Below, one piece after another: positions 44,013 through 53,847 of a DNA stretch of 64,000 nt; within the stretch, counting starts at the first letter, position 1, and every line of letters starts with the position of its first letter. The DNA is from Acidimicrobiia bacterium (lineage in GTDB: Bacteria > Actinomycetota > Acidimicrobiia > Acidimicrobiales > Acidimicrobilacustridaceae). The position numbers and the translations under genes are program-made. The notes beneath the pieces are model-generated. The model was not told the origin of the DNA. It did not search any database and was given only the letters and a program-made list of their open reading frames with translations. The stretch covers positions 1-64,000 of the forward strand of contig JAFIEP010000054.1 of NCBI GenBank assembly GCA_020832495.1. Reading direction: 5' to 3'.

Positions 44013-45746
44013 ATGCAGACCAACGGTGGTGAAGCCCTCATCCGCTCCCTCGAGCTGGAAGGGGTGGAGGTGATCTTCGGACTCCCGGGCGGGGCCATCC
44101 TCCCCGTCTACGACCCGATCATCGACTCGCCCATCCGCCATATCCTGGTGCGCCACGAACAGGGCGCCGGCCACATGGCCGAGGGCTACGCCCACGCCAC
44201 CGGGCGCCCCGGTGTGGCCATGGTGACGTCCGGTCCAGCGGCCACGAACATCGTCACCCCGTTGTGCGACGCCTACATGGACTCGGTGCCGATGGTGGTC
44301 ATCACCGGGCAGGTGCCGACCGCGGCGCTCGGCACCGACGCCTTCCAGGAGTGCGACACCACCGGCATCACCCAACCGGTGACCAAGCACAACTTCCTGG
44401 TCACCGAGGCCGCCGACATTCCGCGCACCATCCGTGAGGCATTCCACATCGCCACCACCGGTCGTCCCGGTCCGGTGCTGGTCGACATCCCCAAGGACAT
44501 CGTCGACCCGCGCAACCCTCGCTCGGCGCTCGAGTGGTACTGGCCCGAGTCAGTGGACCTGCCGGGCTACCAGCCCCTCGGTGCCGGTGACCCCGAAGCG
44601 ATCCGGCGCGCTGCCGAGCTGATCCTCGAAGCCCGCCAGCCGGTCATCTACGCCGGCGGCGGCATCCTCAAGGCTCGTGCCGCCGAGGTGCTGCGCGAAC
44701 TGGCCGAGCTGACGGACATCCCCGTGGTCACCACGCTCATGGCCCGGGGCGCCTTCCCCGACAGTCACCCCCTGGCCCTGGGTATGCCTGGCATGCATGG
44801 CAACTACACGGCCGTCACCTCCATGCAGGAGAGCGACCTGCTCATCGCGCTGGGTAGCCGGTTCGACGACCGGGTGACCGGCAAGGTGCCGTCGTTCGCC
44901 CCGAACGCCAAAATCATCCACGTCGACATCGACCGGGCCGAACTCGGCAAGGTGCGTCGACCCGACGTAGGTATCGCCGGCGACTGCCGCCTGGTCATCG
45001 AGGAGATGGTGCGGGCCATCGGCGAACTGGGCGGCGCCGATGCCCAGCCCGACCGTTCGGCCTGGCGCAGCACCATCTCCGGGTGGCAGGAGCGTTACCC
45101 GTTGTCCTACCTCCCGTCGGAGCCCGGTGAGCTGCTCAAGCCCCAGTTCGTGCTCGAACAGCTCCGGGACCTCACGCCCTCTGACACCATCGTGGCCTCA
45201 GGTGTGGGCCAGCACCAGATGTGGACCAGCCAGTACTGGCAGTTCGACCACCCCTACACCTGGATCAACTCCGGCGGTCTCGGCACCATGGGCTTCTCGG
45301 TGCCTGCGGCCATCGGCGCCAAGGTGGGGCGTCCCGACCGGATGGTGTGGGCCGTCGACGGCGACGGCTGTTTCCAGATGACCGCCCAGGAGCTGGTCAC
45401 CGCCGCTGCAGAACGTATCCCGGTGAAGGTGGCGGTCCTGAACAACGCCTATCTCGGCATGGTGCGTCAGTGGCAGGAGATGTTCTACGAGGAGCGCTAC
45501 TCCGAGGTCTACCTCTCGCCCGACCTGCCCGACTACAAGATGTGGGCCGAGGCCATGGGCTGTGTCGGCATCCGCGTCGAGTCGCCCGAAGAGGTGGCCC
45601 CCGCCATCGAGAAGGCCAACGCCATCAACGACAAGCCCGTGGTCATCGAGTTCCGCACCGACAGCCGCGAGAAGGTGTTCCCCATGGTGCCCGCCGGCGC
45701 CTCGAACGACGAGATCATGGTCGAACCGCACCAGGAGGAAGCGTGA
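44013..45746 (+). CDS. ilvB: Acetolactate synthase large subunit
   Basis: Encodes 577 aa from an ATG with a GAGGAA site upstream. It condenses pyruvate with pyruvate or 2-oxobutyrate using thiamine diphosphate and FAD. The catalytic Glu lies in VRHEQGAGHMAEGYA. The central domain has SRFDDRVTGK, and the ThDP-metal motif runs from GDGCFQMTAQEL to NNAYLGMVRQWQ. The protein is complete. It is preceded by the Val-rich leader and followed by ilvN, whose ATG overlaps its stop by one base. Confidence 0.98.
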   Translation: MQTNGGEALIRSLELEGVEVIFGLPGGAILPVYDPIIDSPIRHILVRHEQGAGHMAEGYAHATGRPGVAMVTSGPAATNIVTPLCDAYMDSVPMVVITGQVPTAALGTDAFQECDTTGITQPVTKHNFLVTEAADIPRTIREAFHIATTGRPGPVLVDIPKDIVDPRNPRSALEWYWPESVDLPGYQPLGAGDPEAIRRAAELILEARQPVIYAGGGILKARAAEVLRELAELTDIPVVTTLMARGAFPDSHPLALGMPGMHGNYTAVTSMQESDLLIALGSRFDDRVTGKVPSFAPNAKIIHVDIDRAELGKVRRPDVGIAGDCRLVIEEMVRAIGELGGADAQPDRSAWRSTISGWQERYPLSYLPSEPGELLKPQFVLEQLRDLTPSDTIVASGVGQHQMWTSQYWQFDHPYTWINSGGLGTMGFSVPAAIGAKVGRPDRMVWAVDGDGCFQMTAQELVTAAAERIPVKVAVLNNAYLGMVRQWQEMFYEERYSEVYLSPDLPDYKMWAEAMGCVGIRVESPEEVAPAIEKANAINDKPVVIEFRTDSREKVFPMVPAGASNDEIMVEPHQEEA

Positions 45747-46312
45747 TGGTGGCCACCACCGACGGCGTCCCGGCCAACGACCCCACCCCCGGCGTGCAGC
45801 ACCACATCCTGTCGGTGCTCGTGGAGAACCGCCCCGGCGTGCTGACCCGCATCGCCGGGTTGTTCGCCCGCCGCGGCTACAACATCCACTCGCTGGCCGT
45901 GGCGCCCACCGAGGACGAGCGCTTCAGCCGCATCACCATGGTGGTGGACGTGCTCAGCTCGCCGCTGCCGCAGATGATCCTGCAGCTCGACAAGCTGGTG
46001 AACGTCATCGAGATCACCGAGCTGGCCCCCTCCGAGGCCGTCGAGCGCGAGTTGCTGATGGTCACCGTCAGTGCCACGCCCGACATCCGCGGCCAGGTCA
46101 TCGAGCTCGTCGGTGTGTTCGACGCCCGCATCCTCAACGTGGGTCACGACGCCCTCACGATCTCGCTCGAAGGCCACCCCTCCAAGCTCGACGACTTCGA
46201 GCAACTCATGCGGTCCTACGGCATCCTCGCCGTGCAACGCACCGGCCGTGTGGCCCTCCCCAAGCTCACCCATGCAGAATCTGAGGACCGGCGACCGCTG
46301 CGCTCCGCCTGA
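45746..46312 (+). CDS. ilvN: Acetolactate synthase small (regulatory) subunit
   Basis: Encodes 188 aa from an ATG with AGGAGGAA 5 bases upstream. It binds Val and tunes IlvB activity. The N-terminal ACT domain reads [34 protein letters not shown], and the C-terminal half ends with the [11 protein letters not shown] motif typical of the family. About 17 residues precede the core. Its start overlaps the ilvB stop, so the two subunits are made in step. Confidence 0.97.
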   Translation: MVATTDGVPANDPTPGVQHHILSVLVENRPGVLTRIAGLFARRGYNIHSLAVAPTEDERFSRITMVVDVLSSPLPQMILQLDKLVNVIEITELAPSEAVERELLMVTVSATPDIRGQVIELVGVFDARILNVGHDALTISLEGHPSKLDDFEQLMRSYGILAVQRTGRVALPKLTHAESEDRRPLRSA

Positions 46313-46391
46313 GCGTTGCGCCGTCCGACCTCGCAGCATCCCCACATCACGTTCGCATCATCGGAACATCACCAGCACCCAAGGAGCCATC

Positions 46392-47423
46392 GTGGCCAAC
46401 ATCTACTACGAAGCCGACGCCGACCGTTCGGTCATTGCCGACCGTAAGGTGGCCGTGATCGGTTACGGCAGCCAGGGCCACGCCCATGCGCTCAACCTGA
46501 AGGACTCCGGCATCGACGTCCGTATCGGGCTGCGTGACGGGTCCGGTTCGAAGGCCAAGGCCGAGGCCGCCGGCCTGCGGGTGCTGTCCATCGCCGACGC
46601 CGCCGCCGAGGCCGACGTCATCATGATCCTGGCCCCCGACACCGAGCAGCGGGCCCTCTACACCGACCACATCGCCCCCGGGCTGAACGACGGCGACGCC
46701 CTGTTCTTCGCCCACGGCTTCAACATCCGCTTCGACCTCGTCCAGCCGCCCGCCGGCGTGGACGTGTGCATGGTGGCCCCCAAGGGCCCCGGCCACCTGG
46801 TACGCCGCACCTACAGCGAGGGTGGCGGCACCCCGTGTCTCATCGCCGTGGAGCAGGACGCCACCGGCAAGGCCAAGGACCTGGCCCTGGCCTACGCCGA
46901 TGCCATCGGCGGCACGCGTGCCGGGGTCATCGAGACGACCTTCACCGAGGAGACCGAGACCGATCTCTTCGGCGAGCAGGTGGTGCTCTGCGGCGGGACC
47001 ACGGCCCTGGTACAGGCCGGCTTCGAGACGCTGGTGAACGCCGGCTACCAGCCCGAGGTGGCCTACTTCGAGTGCCTCCACGAGCTGAAGCTCATCGTGG
47101 ACCTCATGTACGAACAGGGCATTGCGGGGATGCGCTACTCGATCTCCGACACGGCCGAGTACGGCGACCTCACCCGCGGCCCGCGCATCATCAACGATGC
47201 GACTCGCGCCGAGATGTCGACCATCCTCGACGAGATCCGCTCCGGCGCCTTCGCCAGCGAGTGGGTGGCCGAGTCCGAGGCCGGCCGGCCGAAGTTCACC
47301 GAGCTCGAGGACGCCGGCAAGCAGCACCCCATCGAAGAGGTGGGTGGCAAGCTGCGGGCAATGATGCCGTGGATCTCCGAGGGCAAGACCAAGGTCCAGG
47401 ACGCCTCGGGCGGGCAGGGCTGA
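46392..47423 (+). CDS. ilvC: Ketol-acid reductoisomerase (class I)
   Basis: Encodes 343 aa from a GTG with AAGGAG (46381-46386). It isomerises and reduces acetolactate or acetohydroxybutyrate. The nucleotide loop is [19 protein letters not shown] and the loop that selects cofactor reads [18 protein letters not shown], Ser-rich as in NADPH users. The metal-binding acidic residues lie in ETDLFGEQ and [19 protein letters not shown]. Length is that of short-form enzymes. It closes the biosynthetic ilvBNC set under the upstream attenuator. Confidence 0.97.
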   Translation: MANIYYEADADRSVIADRKVAVIGYGSQGHAHALNLKDSGIDVRIGLRDGSGSKAKAEAAGLRVLSIADAAAEADVIMILAPDTEQRALYTDHIAPGLNDGDALFFAHGFNIRFDLVQPPAGVDVCMVAPKGPGHLVRRTYSEGGGTPCLIAVEQDATGKAKDLALAYADAIGGTRAGVIETTFTEETETDLFGEQVVLCGGTTALVQAGFETLVNAGYQPEVAYFECLHELKLIVDLMYEQGIAGMRYSISDTAEYGDLTRGPRIINDATRAEMSTILDEIRSGAFASEWVAESEAGRPKFTELEDAGKQHPIEEVGGKLRAMMPWISEGKTKVQDASGGQG

Positions 47424-47436
47424 CCGAGTACCCCAC

Positions 47437-48456
47437 GTGACACGACCGGAGATCGACGCCTTCTGGCGGTGGTGGGCCGACGCCCGCCACCGTATCGAGG
47501 AGGCGATCGACTCCGGCGTGTGGGGCACCCTGCCCGACGAACTCACCGAGGTCACCCTCGACATCCACCCCGACCTCGAGTGGGAGCTGTCGAGCGGGAC
47601 GGCCTCGCGTCATGCCCTGTGCGTGACCTCGGGCGGGGTGCGCGAGCTCCGCAGCCTGGCCGAACGGTGGCGGCAGGCCGGGCCGCCGGCCGACGCCACC
47701 TGGGAGTACCACGCCGCCCGACCTCCCGACCTCAACGCCTTCGAGGGCGGCACGACCCTGCAGCTCGCCGGACAGTTCGTGGATCCCGCCGCGGCGCGCC
47801 TGGTCATCGACGTGGACGCCGAACGGCAGCTCATCGACGTCACCCTGCACCACCCCGCCTTCGCCGACATGCCCCGCCCGGCGCAGGCCCAAGTGGGATT
47901 CCTGGTGCTCGACTGGTTGCTGGGCGAGGACGGGGTGGACCGCTGGCTGGGGGCGGTCGACGTGGCCGAGCAGCTACCCGACGGGGCCGTGGCGCCGCTG
48001 GCGTTGCCCGAAGCGGTGGCCGAACTCGATCGGGTCAGCGAACCCCATGGGGCGTGGGCGCTGCTGCAGGGGACCGACCCGGACGGGTGGCCGGTGCTCA
48101 TCACCGCCCGCCAACCGTTGCCGCGCAGCGCCTTCCCGCTGTTCGACCTGCGCGGCTCGGTGACCGTCGCCTACCGCCAGCAGCCCGAGACCGGGTTCCC
48201 CGAGCCCGAGGAGCTCGACCGGCTGGCGGCGTTGGAGGACGAGTTGGTCGAGGCCGTTGGGCCGGAGGCCGTCCTGGCGGCGGTGGTCAGTCGGCGGGGC
48301 GAGCGCACGTTCCACTTCTACGCCGATGCCGACGGGCCGGCCCCGACGCTGGTGGAGGCCTGGTCCACCCTGGCCGCCGGGGGCGAGTCACAGGAGGGCG
48401 TCGTCGTGGTGTGGGAACCCGACCCCGCCTGGTCCGAGGTCCGGCGCTTCGCCTGA
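47437..48456 (+). CDS. Hypothetical protein with a DUF695-like C-terminal region
   Basis: Encodes 339 aa from a GTG 13 bp after ilvC. The N-terminal half begins IDAFWRWWADARHRIEEAI and has the HPDLEWELSSG motif. The C-terminal part (about 200-339), with FPLFDLRGSVTVAYRQQPETGFPEPEELDRLAALEDELVEAV and RTFHFYADAD, resembles DUF695. No signal peptide or membrane helix. The tight spacing suggests it is co-transcribed with ilvBNC, but no link to branched-chain metabolism is known. Confidence 0.65.
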   Translation: MTRPEIDAFWRWWADARHRIEEAIDSGVWGTLPDELTEVTLDIHPDLEWELSSGTASRHALCVTSGGVRELRSLAERWRQAGPPADATWEYHAARPPDLNAFEGGTTLQLAGQFVDPAAARLVIDVDAERQLIDVTLHHPAFADMPRPAQAQVGFLVLDWLLGEDGVDRWLGAVDVAEQLPDGAVAPLALPEAVAELDRVSEPHGAWALLQGTDPDGWPVLITARQPLPRSAFPLFDLRGSVTVAYRQQPETGFPEPEELDRLAALEDELVEAVGPEAVLAAVVSRRGERTFHFYADADGPAPTLVEAWSTLAAGGESQEGVVVVWEPDPAWSEVRRFA

Positions 48457-48550
48457 GGGCGCCCGAAGGACCGGCGGCAATCGCTGCGCACACGGTGGCG
48501 GGGGCCAGCGGCGTCGCTGACGAGTTCCGTTCCCCTTTGGCCGAGCTCTG

Positions 48551-48569
48551 CTGAGGCGACCCGCCTCGG
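48551..48569. terminator. Hairpin between convergent genes
   Basis: CTGAGGCG and CGCCTCGG flank a three-base loop just before the stop of the minus-strand SLH/FN3 gene and about 95 bp after the DUF695 gene. There is no strong T run. It could terminate transcription from either side. Confidence 0.4.
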
Positions 48570-48570
48570 C

Positions 48571-51500
48571 TCAGTCGGAGGCCTGTGTCGCCATGCGGTG
48601 AACGAAAGCGCTCAATGCCTGGCGCGAGATCGGCGTGTCGGGCCGGAACGTGCCGTCGTCGTACCCGGTGGCGATGCCGCTGTTCACCATCCACTCGATC
48701 TCGGTGTGGAACGGGTGGGTGGGCGGCACGTCACTGAAGCTCGGCCCGCTCGGCGGTGAGGTGGCGGGGTTCCCGGACAGGCGGTAGAGCATGGCCGCGA
48801 GCGACTGGCGCGTCACCACCTCGGTGGGGCGGAACGTGCCGTCGGCGTAGCCGCGGGCGAGACCGCTCTCGACGAGCCATTCGATCTGGGTGACGAACGG
48901 ATGGTGCACGCTCACGTCGAAGAAGGACGGGAACGGCGGCAGCTGCACTGGTGGGGCGCCCTCGAGACGGTGGAGGTAGGCGGCGAGCGCTTGGCGGCTG
49001 GCCCCAGCGGTGGGGCGGAAGCTGCCGTCCTCGTAGCCCGTCGTGATGTCGTGCGCGGCGACCCATTCGATGGCGGTGCAGAAGGCGTGCCCAGAGCCGA
49101 CGTCCCCGAACGGTCCGGCGCCGTCGTCGAGACACGACGAGGGGACGATGGGCCCGACGGGGTCGCTGGCCGGACCGGAGCCGACGGCGTTCGTGGCGGT
49201 GACGGTGACGCTGTGGGCCTTGCCGTTCTCGACCCCGGAGATCACGCACGCCGTGTCGTCGGTCGAGCAGGATGCCCCGCCCGGCTGTGCCGTGGCCACG
49301 TAGCCGGCGATGTCAGCACCACCGTCGTCGGCCGGCAGCGACCACGACACCTCCAGGGTGCCGTCGCCTGGTTCGACTTCGATCGCCAGGGGTGCAGTCG
49401 GCGGCCCCACGGGCGTCACGGGGTCGCTCGGTGCCGACGGATCGCTCCGGCCGATGTCGCTCGATGCGGTCACCGAGAAGCTGTAGGCGACACCGTTGTC
49501 GAGGCCGGTCACGGTGCAGGAGGTCGCCGACGTCGTGCAGGTGGCCCCGCCGGGATCCGCCGTCACCTCATAGGACCCGACGGGTGCGCCGCCGTCACTC
49601 GAGGGTGGGTCCCACAAGACGTGTGCCGCGCCGTCGGCCGGTGTGGCCACGACGCCGCTGGGTGGGTCGGGCACCGTGCGCGGGTCGTCGCCGAGCGGGA
49701 CCACCAGCAACTGGCCGGCGGTGGTGGAGACGACGAGGTGATCGCCGGCGAGTACGGCATGGCGTGCGGACCCGCTCGGCAGCGGGGAGGAGCCGACGGG
49801 CCAGTGCTCGTCGAGGTGGAACTCCGCCACGCTGGACCCCGAGACGACGAGCAGCCGTTCGTGGTCGGCGACGGGTACCGGTCGGCCCGCAGTGGTCATC
49901 CCGACACGAGCAGGAATGGTGGGATCCACGATCGAGCCGTCGGTGGCGTAGACCAGCTCGTCGTCGCCGATCAGTTCGATGTTGAAGCCCCTCACGATCC
50001 GAGAGGCGCTTGACTGGTGCGACAGACCGGTGTCAGTGACGGCCAGCGTGTGGAAGGTGAACCCGGTCGTCACGTTGTTGTAGCCGTAGAGGACGTCGGG
50101 ATCGGCGGTGAAGGCGATGGTCCTGGCGTTGCTGTGACCAGGTGAGCGGTCGGGCAGGATCTCGCCGTCGCGCACCAGGACCCCACCGCGCAGGTCGGGA
50201 GACCAGCCTGGTCGGGTGAGGGTCACAGCGAAGGAGTTGCTGGCACCGGGTCGGGCCTCGATGTCGTGGGCCCACTCGGTGGCCTCCAGCGTGAGTGTGT
50301 CAACCGGATCGAACTCGTCGACGTCGACCTCGGTCAGCAGATTGGCGGCGGCGTGACCGACCAGGATGGTCGAACCGTCGTCGCTGATGCCGAGGTGATG
50401 TGGGTCGCTGCCGACGAACGTCGACCGGGTGATCTCGCCGGCTTCGGTATCGACCTCGACGAGGTGGTTGGCGTACTCGGTGGCCGAGGCGCGGATGACG
50501 ACGTACACATGTCGACCGTCGGGCCCGACCACGATCTCGGCGGCATCGAGCGCAACGGAGGTCGCCGCCCAACTCTGGGAGATCACGGCAGGTGGCTCGG
50601 GCAGGACGAACGCGTCGGCGGACACACCGACGCCGAACAGCCGGATGTTCGAGTTGCCGGCGACGACGAGGATGTCGCCGGCGTCGACCACTTCCCGGAC
50701 CTGCATCGACGGCATTGCCAGCTCCCACTCCGAGGCTCGGGTGGTGGCGTCGTGGCGGGCCAGGACGGTCGAGGTGGCGATGAAGGTGGCGTTCTGGTCC
50801 ACGTCGACGGTGAGGGCACCGGAGCGGCCGTAGTTGTCGATGAGCGCTGGAAGGCTCGGGTCGACGACCTGGCCACTCGTTGCGTGGACCAACCCGTCGG
50901 CGTAGGTGATGCCCACCCCGAAGCCGGACACGTACGTGCCGAGGTGGTCCATCGTGACGCCGTCCTCGTCGACGGTCAGCTCGTAGAAGCCGAAACCCGT
51001 GTGGAGGTCGTTGTAGCCGTAGAGGGTTTCCGGATCGTCGCTCCAGGTGATCCGGTTCGCTCCGGTGTGACCAGCGGTGACGTTGGGTCGGGGCACACCG
51101 TTGTCGTAGATGACGACGCCGGCGTGGCCTGGGCTGAACCCTGGAACGTAGCGACTGACGGCGATCACGTGCGGTGCGCCGGGTTGGACGCGGATCTCTC
51201 TGGCGTGCGCCGGGCCGAGCCCGCCGCTGCCGAGGGACACGCGGCGGGTCAGCTCGAAGGCGTCCAGGTCCACCTCGAAGACCTCGGGGAGCTGCGCCGA
51301 GCCGACGTAGGCACGCGAGCCGTCTTCGGCCACCACCACCGGCCCGAGACCTGCCGCGAGGGGCAGGGAGCGACCCAGCTCGCCGGTGGCGGGGTCGAGC
51401 TCGACGAGGCGGCCGCCGAGCACGGGAACGTCGCGGGCGACGGCCACGAGGAGTACGTCGCGGGATGCGTCATGGGCGACGCCGCCGTTCGGCAGCGGCA

Positions 51501-51639
51501 CGTCCGCCATGTCCCAGTGGGTGCCCGGCTGCTCCGGCGCTCGGCTGTGGGTCTCCGAGGCTGCTGTCGACACCGTCGACGCAGCGATCACACAGATTAC
51601 AATCGACAAGGAGATGGCAAGTCTGCCGAGCCTATACAT
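48571..51639 (-). CDS. Secreted protein: duplicated propeller-like region, two FN3 domains, three SLH domains
   Basis: Encodes 1022 aa from an ATG at 51639 (GGTGGGGG upstream; a GTG at 51651 adds four residues). After a signal peptide come two homologous ~300-residue blocks resembling YVTN/beta-propeller repeats; compare PETLYGYNDLHTGFGFYELTV with PDVLYGYNNVTTGFTFHTLAV. Two fibronectin type III domains follow (PDPPSGVVATPADGAAHVLW; APLAIEVEPGDGTLEVSW). Each has a Cys pair (GGATCTTSATSCTV). Three SLH units end the chain (TTGYEDGSFRPTAGASRQALAAYLHR and two more). It is probably attached to the cell wall. It shares the SLH design with the protein at 34289-36541. Confidence 0.85.
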   Translation of the reverse strand: MYRLGRLAISLSIVICVIAASTVSTAASETHSRAPEQPGTHWDMADVPLPNGGVAHDASRDVLLVAVARDVPVLGGRLVELDPATGELGRSLPLAAGLGPVVVAEDGSRAYVGSAQLPEVFEVDLDAFELTRRVSLGSGGLGPAHAREIRVQPGAPHVIAVSRYVPGFSPGHAGVVIYDNGVPRPNVTAGHTGANRITWSDDPETLYGYNDLHTGFGFYELTVDEDGVTMDHLGTYVSGFGVGITYADGLVHATSGQVVDPSLPALIDNYGRSGALTVDVDQNATFIATSTVLARHDATTRASEWELAMPSMQVREVVDAGDILVVAGNSNIRLFGVGVSADAFVLPEPPAVISQSWAATSVALDAAEIVVGPDGRHVYVVIRASATEYANHLVEVDTEAGEITRSTFVGSDPHHLGISDDGSTILVGHAAANLLTEVDVDEFDPVDTLTLEATEWAHDIEARPGASNSFAVTLTRPGWSPDLRGGVLVRDGEILPDRSPGHSNARTIAFTADPDVLYGYNNVTTGFTFHTLAVTDTGLSHQSSASRIVRGFNIELIGDDELVYATDGSIVDPTIPARVGMTTAGRPVPVADHERLLVVSGSSVAEFHLDEHWPVGSSPLPSGSARHAVLAGDHLVVSTTAGQLLVVPLGDDPRTVPDPPSGVVATPADGAAHVLWDPPSSDGGAPVGSYEVTADPGGATCTTSATSCTVTGLDNGVAYSFSVTASSDIGRSDPSAPSDPVTPVGPPTAPLAIEVEPGDGTLEVSWSLPADDGGADIAGYVATAQPGGASCSTDDTACVISGVENGKAHSVTVTATNAVGSGPASDPVGPIVPSSCLDDGAGPFGDVGSGHAFCTAIEWVAAHDITTGYEDGSFRPTAGASRQALAAYLHRLEGAPPVQLPPFPSFFDVSVHHPFVTQIEWLVESGLARGYADGTFRPTEVVTRQSLAAMLYRLSGNPATSPPSGPSFSDVPPTHPFHTEIEWMVNSGIATGYDDGTFRPDTPISRQALSAFVHRMATQASD

Positions 51640-51784
51640 GGTTACCCCCACCAGGTGACGTCCGACCGAAGGACCATAGCGTCTCGCCGGGCAGCACCGT
51701 CGTCGAGGGCCTTCGGTCGGGGTGGTGAACGGGTGCGTCGGCGAGCGTCGCCCCCGACCGTGCGACCGACCGGGACGGGCCGCC

Positions 51785-51790
51785 TATGCT
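51785..51790 (+). promoter_or_regulatory. Candidate -10 box of the metY-like gene
   Basis: TATGCT would start a transcript near 51797. The ~40-base leader holds a 12-codon ORF (51804-51842) whose TGA overlaps the main ATG at 51839, and an AAGGGG ribosome site. Confidence 0.45.
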
Positions 51791-51838
51791 CGGCCCGCAC
51801 CAGATGACGACACGACCACGGGGACAAGGGGTAACGCA

Positions 51839-53152
51839 ATGAGCGACGAGTGGGGTTTCGACACCCGTCAGATCCACGCCGGCCAGGAGCCGGACCCGAC
51901 GACGGGGGCACGGGCCGTCCCCATCTACCAGACCACCTCGTACCAGTTCCGTGACACCGAGCACGCGGCCAACCTCTTCGGCCTCGCCGAGGTCGGGAAC
52001 ATCTACACCCGCATCATGAACCCCACCCAGGCGGTGTTCGAAGCCCGGGTCAACAGCCTCGAGGGTGGCTGCACCACGGCCATCGGCATTCCCGGCACCC
52101 TGGCGGTGGCTTCGGGTCAGGCTGCGGCCACGCTGGCCATCCTGAACCTGTGCGAATCCGGTGGTCACGTGGTGTCCTCCGCTGCCCTCTACGGCGGCAC
52201 CTACAACCTCTTCCACTACACGCTGCCCAAGATGGGCATCGAGGTGTCGTTCATCGACGACCCCGACGACCTCGATGCCTGGCGTGCCGCGCTGCGTCCC
52301 GAGACCAAGGCGCTGTTCGGTGAGACCATCGGCAACCCGCGCAACGACGTGCTCGACCTCGAAGGCGTGAGCGGCGTGGCCCACGACCACGGCGTGCCGC
52401 TCATCGTGGACAACACGGTGGCCACCCCGTGGTTGCTGCGCCCCCTCGAGCACGGCGCCGATGTCGTGGTGCACTCGGCCACCAAGTTCATCGGCGGCCA
52501 CGGCACCTCCATCGGTGGCCTCATCGTGGACGGCGGTGGTTTCGACTTCGGGGCCAGCGGCAACCACCCGATGTTCACCGAGCCCGACCCCTCCTACCAC
52601 GGCCTCACCTACTGGCCGGCGCTGGGCGCGGGCTCGTACGCCCTCAAGGCTCGGGTGCAGCTCCTGCGGGACATGGGCCCGGCCATCACCCCGTTCAACT
52701 CGTTCCTGTTCCTCCAAGGCCTCGAGACGTTGAGCCTCCGCATGGAGCGTCACAACGACAACGCCCGGGCCGTGGCCGAGTACCTCGACGCCCACGAGCA
52801 GGTGCTCAGCGTGCAGTACGCCGGGCTGGCCGGGTCGCGCTGGCACGAGCGTTGCATGCGCTACACCGACGGCAAGGGGGCCGGCTCGGTGCCGGCGTTC
52901 ATCATTGACGGCGGCGCCGAGGCCGGTCGCCGGTTCGTGGAAGCGCTCGAGCTGCACAGCCATGTGGCCAACATCGGCGACGTGCGCAGCCTGGCCATCC
53001 ACCCGGCCACCACCACGCACAGCCAGCTCACCGCCGAGGAGCAGGTGGCCACCGGCGTCGACCCGGGCCTGGTGCGCCTGTCGGTGGGCCTCGAGTCGAT
53101 CGAGGACATCCTGGCCGACCTCGACCGTGGCTTCGCCGCCGCGCGGGGCTGA
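51839..53152 (+). CDS. metY: O-acetylhomoserine (thiol)-lyase, PLP-dependent
   Basis: Encodes 437 aa from an ATG with AAGGGG upstream. It likely makes homocysteine from O-acetylhomoserine and sulfide. The opening GFDTRQIHAGQEPDPTTGARAVPIYQTTSY is the family hallmark. The PLP lysine is K216 in VVHSATKFIGGHGTSIGG. The ~430 aa length and the FDF...SYHGL insert fit the MetY/CysD type, not the shorter MetB. A cysteine-forming or methanethiol-using role is possible. It stands alone. Confidence 0.92.
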   Translation: MSDEWGFDTRQIHAGQEPDPTTGARAVPIYQTTSYQFRDTEHAANLFGLAEVGNIYTRIMNPTQAVFEARVNSLEGGCTTAIGIPGTLAVASGQAAATLAILNLCESGGHVVSSAALYGGTYNLFHYTLPKMGIEVSFIDDPDDLDAWRAALRPETKALFGETIGNPRNDVLDLEGVSGVAHDHGVPLIVDNTVATPWLLRPLEHGADVVVHSATKFIGGHGTSIGGLIVDGGGFDFGASGNHPMFTEPDPSYHGLTYWPALGAGSYALKARVQLLRDMGPAITPFNSFLFLQGLETLSLRMERHNDNARAVAEYLDAHEQVLSVQYAGLAGSRWHERCMRYTDGKGAGSVPAFIIDGGAEAGRRFVEALELHSHVANIGDVRSLAIHPATTTHSQLTAEEQVATGVDPGLVRLSVGLESIEDILADLDRGFAAARG

Positions 53153-53203
53153 CCACGGCCTGAGCGCTCGACACCTGCTCCTGGGGCGCCTGGCCAGGGT
53201 GCC

Positions 53204-53764
53204 TCAGGAGCCGTCGTCGACCGTGATGGCCAGTTCCTCGCCGGTCTCGGTGAGCAGTGTGGCCACGATGACGATCGGCTCCTCGGTGTCGTTGGCGCCG
53301 AAGTGCACCATGTCGGCCAGCTCGATGACGGCATCGCCCGGGCCCAGCTCGATGGTGGTGGGTCCCGCCACGTCCTCGTCGACGTGCTCAGTGCCACGGC
53401 GAACCTGCGCAGTGCCCTCGATGATGGTGTACGAGAGGGTCCCCGACTCGATGGCGGCCATCTGGACCCCGGGGTGGATGTGGGCGGGGAGTTGCGCACC
53501 GGGAGCGATGGTGTAACGGACCAGGCTGAGGGTGCGGCCCTCGGCGCCGGGAGGGTCGACCAGCTCGGCCAGGGTCTCGCGCACCACTGGTTCGTCGGTC
53601 GACGCCGCCGACGCATCGATGTCAGCGACCGCAGCGGCGGTGGTGGTGCCGGTCGTACCGGCGTCCTGTTCCCCGTTGCCGGTGTCCGATCCGCAGGCGG
53701 CCAGCACGGGCGCGGTACAGAGCAGCGCGGTGCAGAGCACGGACAGGAGCCGACGGTGCGTCAT
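53204..53764 (-). CDS. Cupin-domain lipoprotein
   Basis: Encodes 186 aa from an ATG at 53764. The signal peptide ends in the lipobox LAAC (Cys at about residue 24). After a Thr/Ala-rich linker comes a cupin barrel with IAPGAQLPAHIHPGVQMAAIESGTLSYTI (His residues of motif 1) and LGPGDAVIELADMVHFGAND (motif 2). It therefore probably binds a metal on the outer face of the membrane. The ligand or reaction is unknown. Confidence 0.8.
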   Translation of the reverse strand: MTHRRLLSVLCTALLCTAPVLAACGSDTGNGEQDAGTTGTTTAAAVADIDASAASTDEPVVRETLAELVDPPGAEGRTLSLVRYTIAPGAQLPAHIHPGVQMAAIESGTLSYTIIEGTAQVRRGTEHVDEDVAGPTTIELGPGDAVIELADMVHFGANDTEEPIVIVATLLTETGEELAITVDDGS

Positions 53765-53771
53765 GGGCGAG

Positions 53772-53777
53772 ACGCTA
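53772..53777 (-). promoter_or_regulatory. Leaderless -10 box of the cupin lipoprotein gene
   Basis: On the minus strand TAGCGT (53777 to 53772) ends exactly 7 bases before the ATG at 53764. Confidence 0.5.
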
Positions 53778-53847
53778 CTCGGGCCTCTCGACGGCATCGG
53801 TAGGCGACCGGGAGAGAGCAGCATGTGCTCGAGCGAGCTGCGCCTGC

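Noticed and set aside
51722-51838. SAM or other riboswitch before the metY-like gene
   Set aside because: The predicted leader is only about 40 bases, too short for a SAM riboswitch, and no conserved core is visible.
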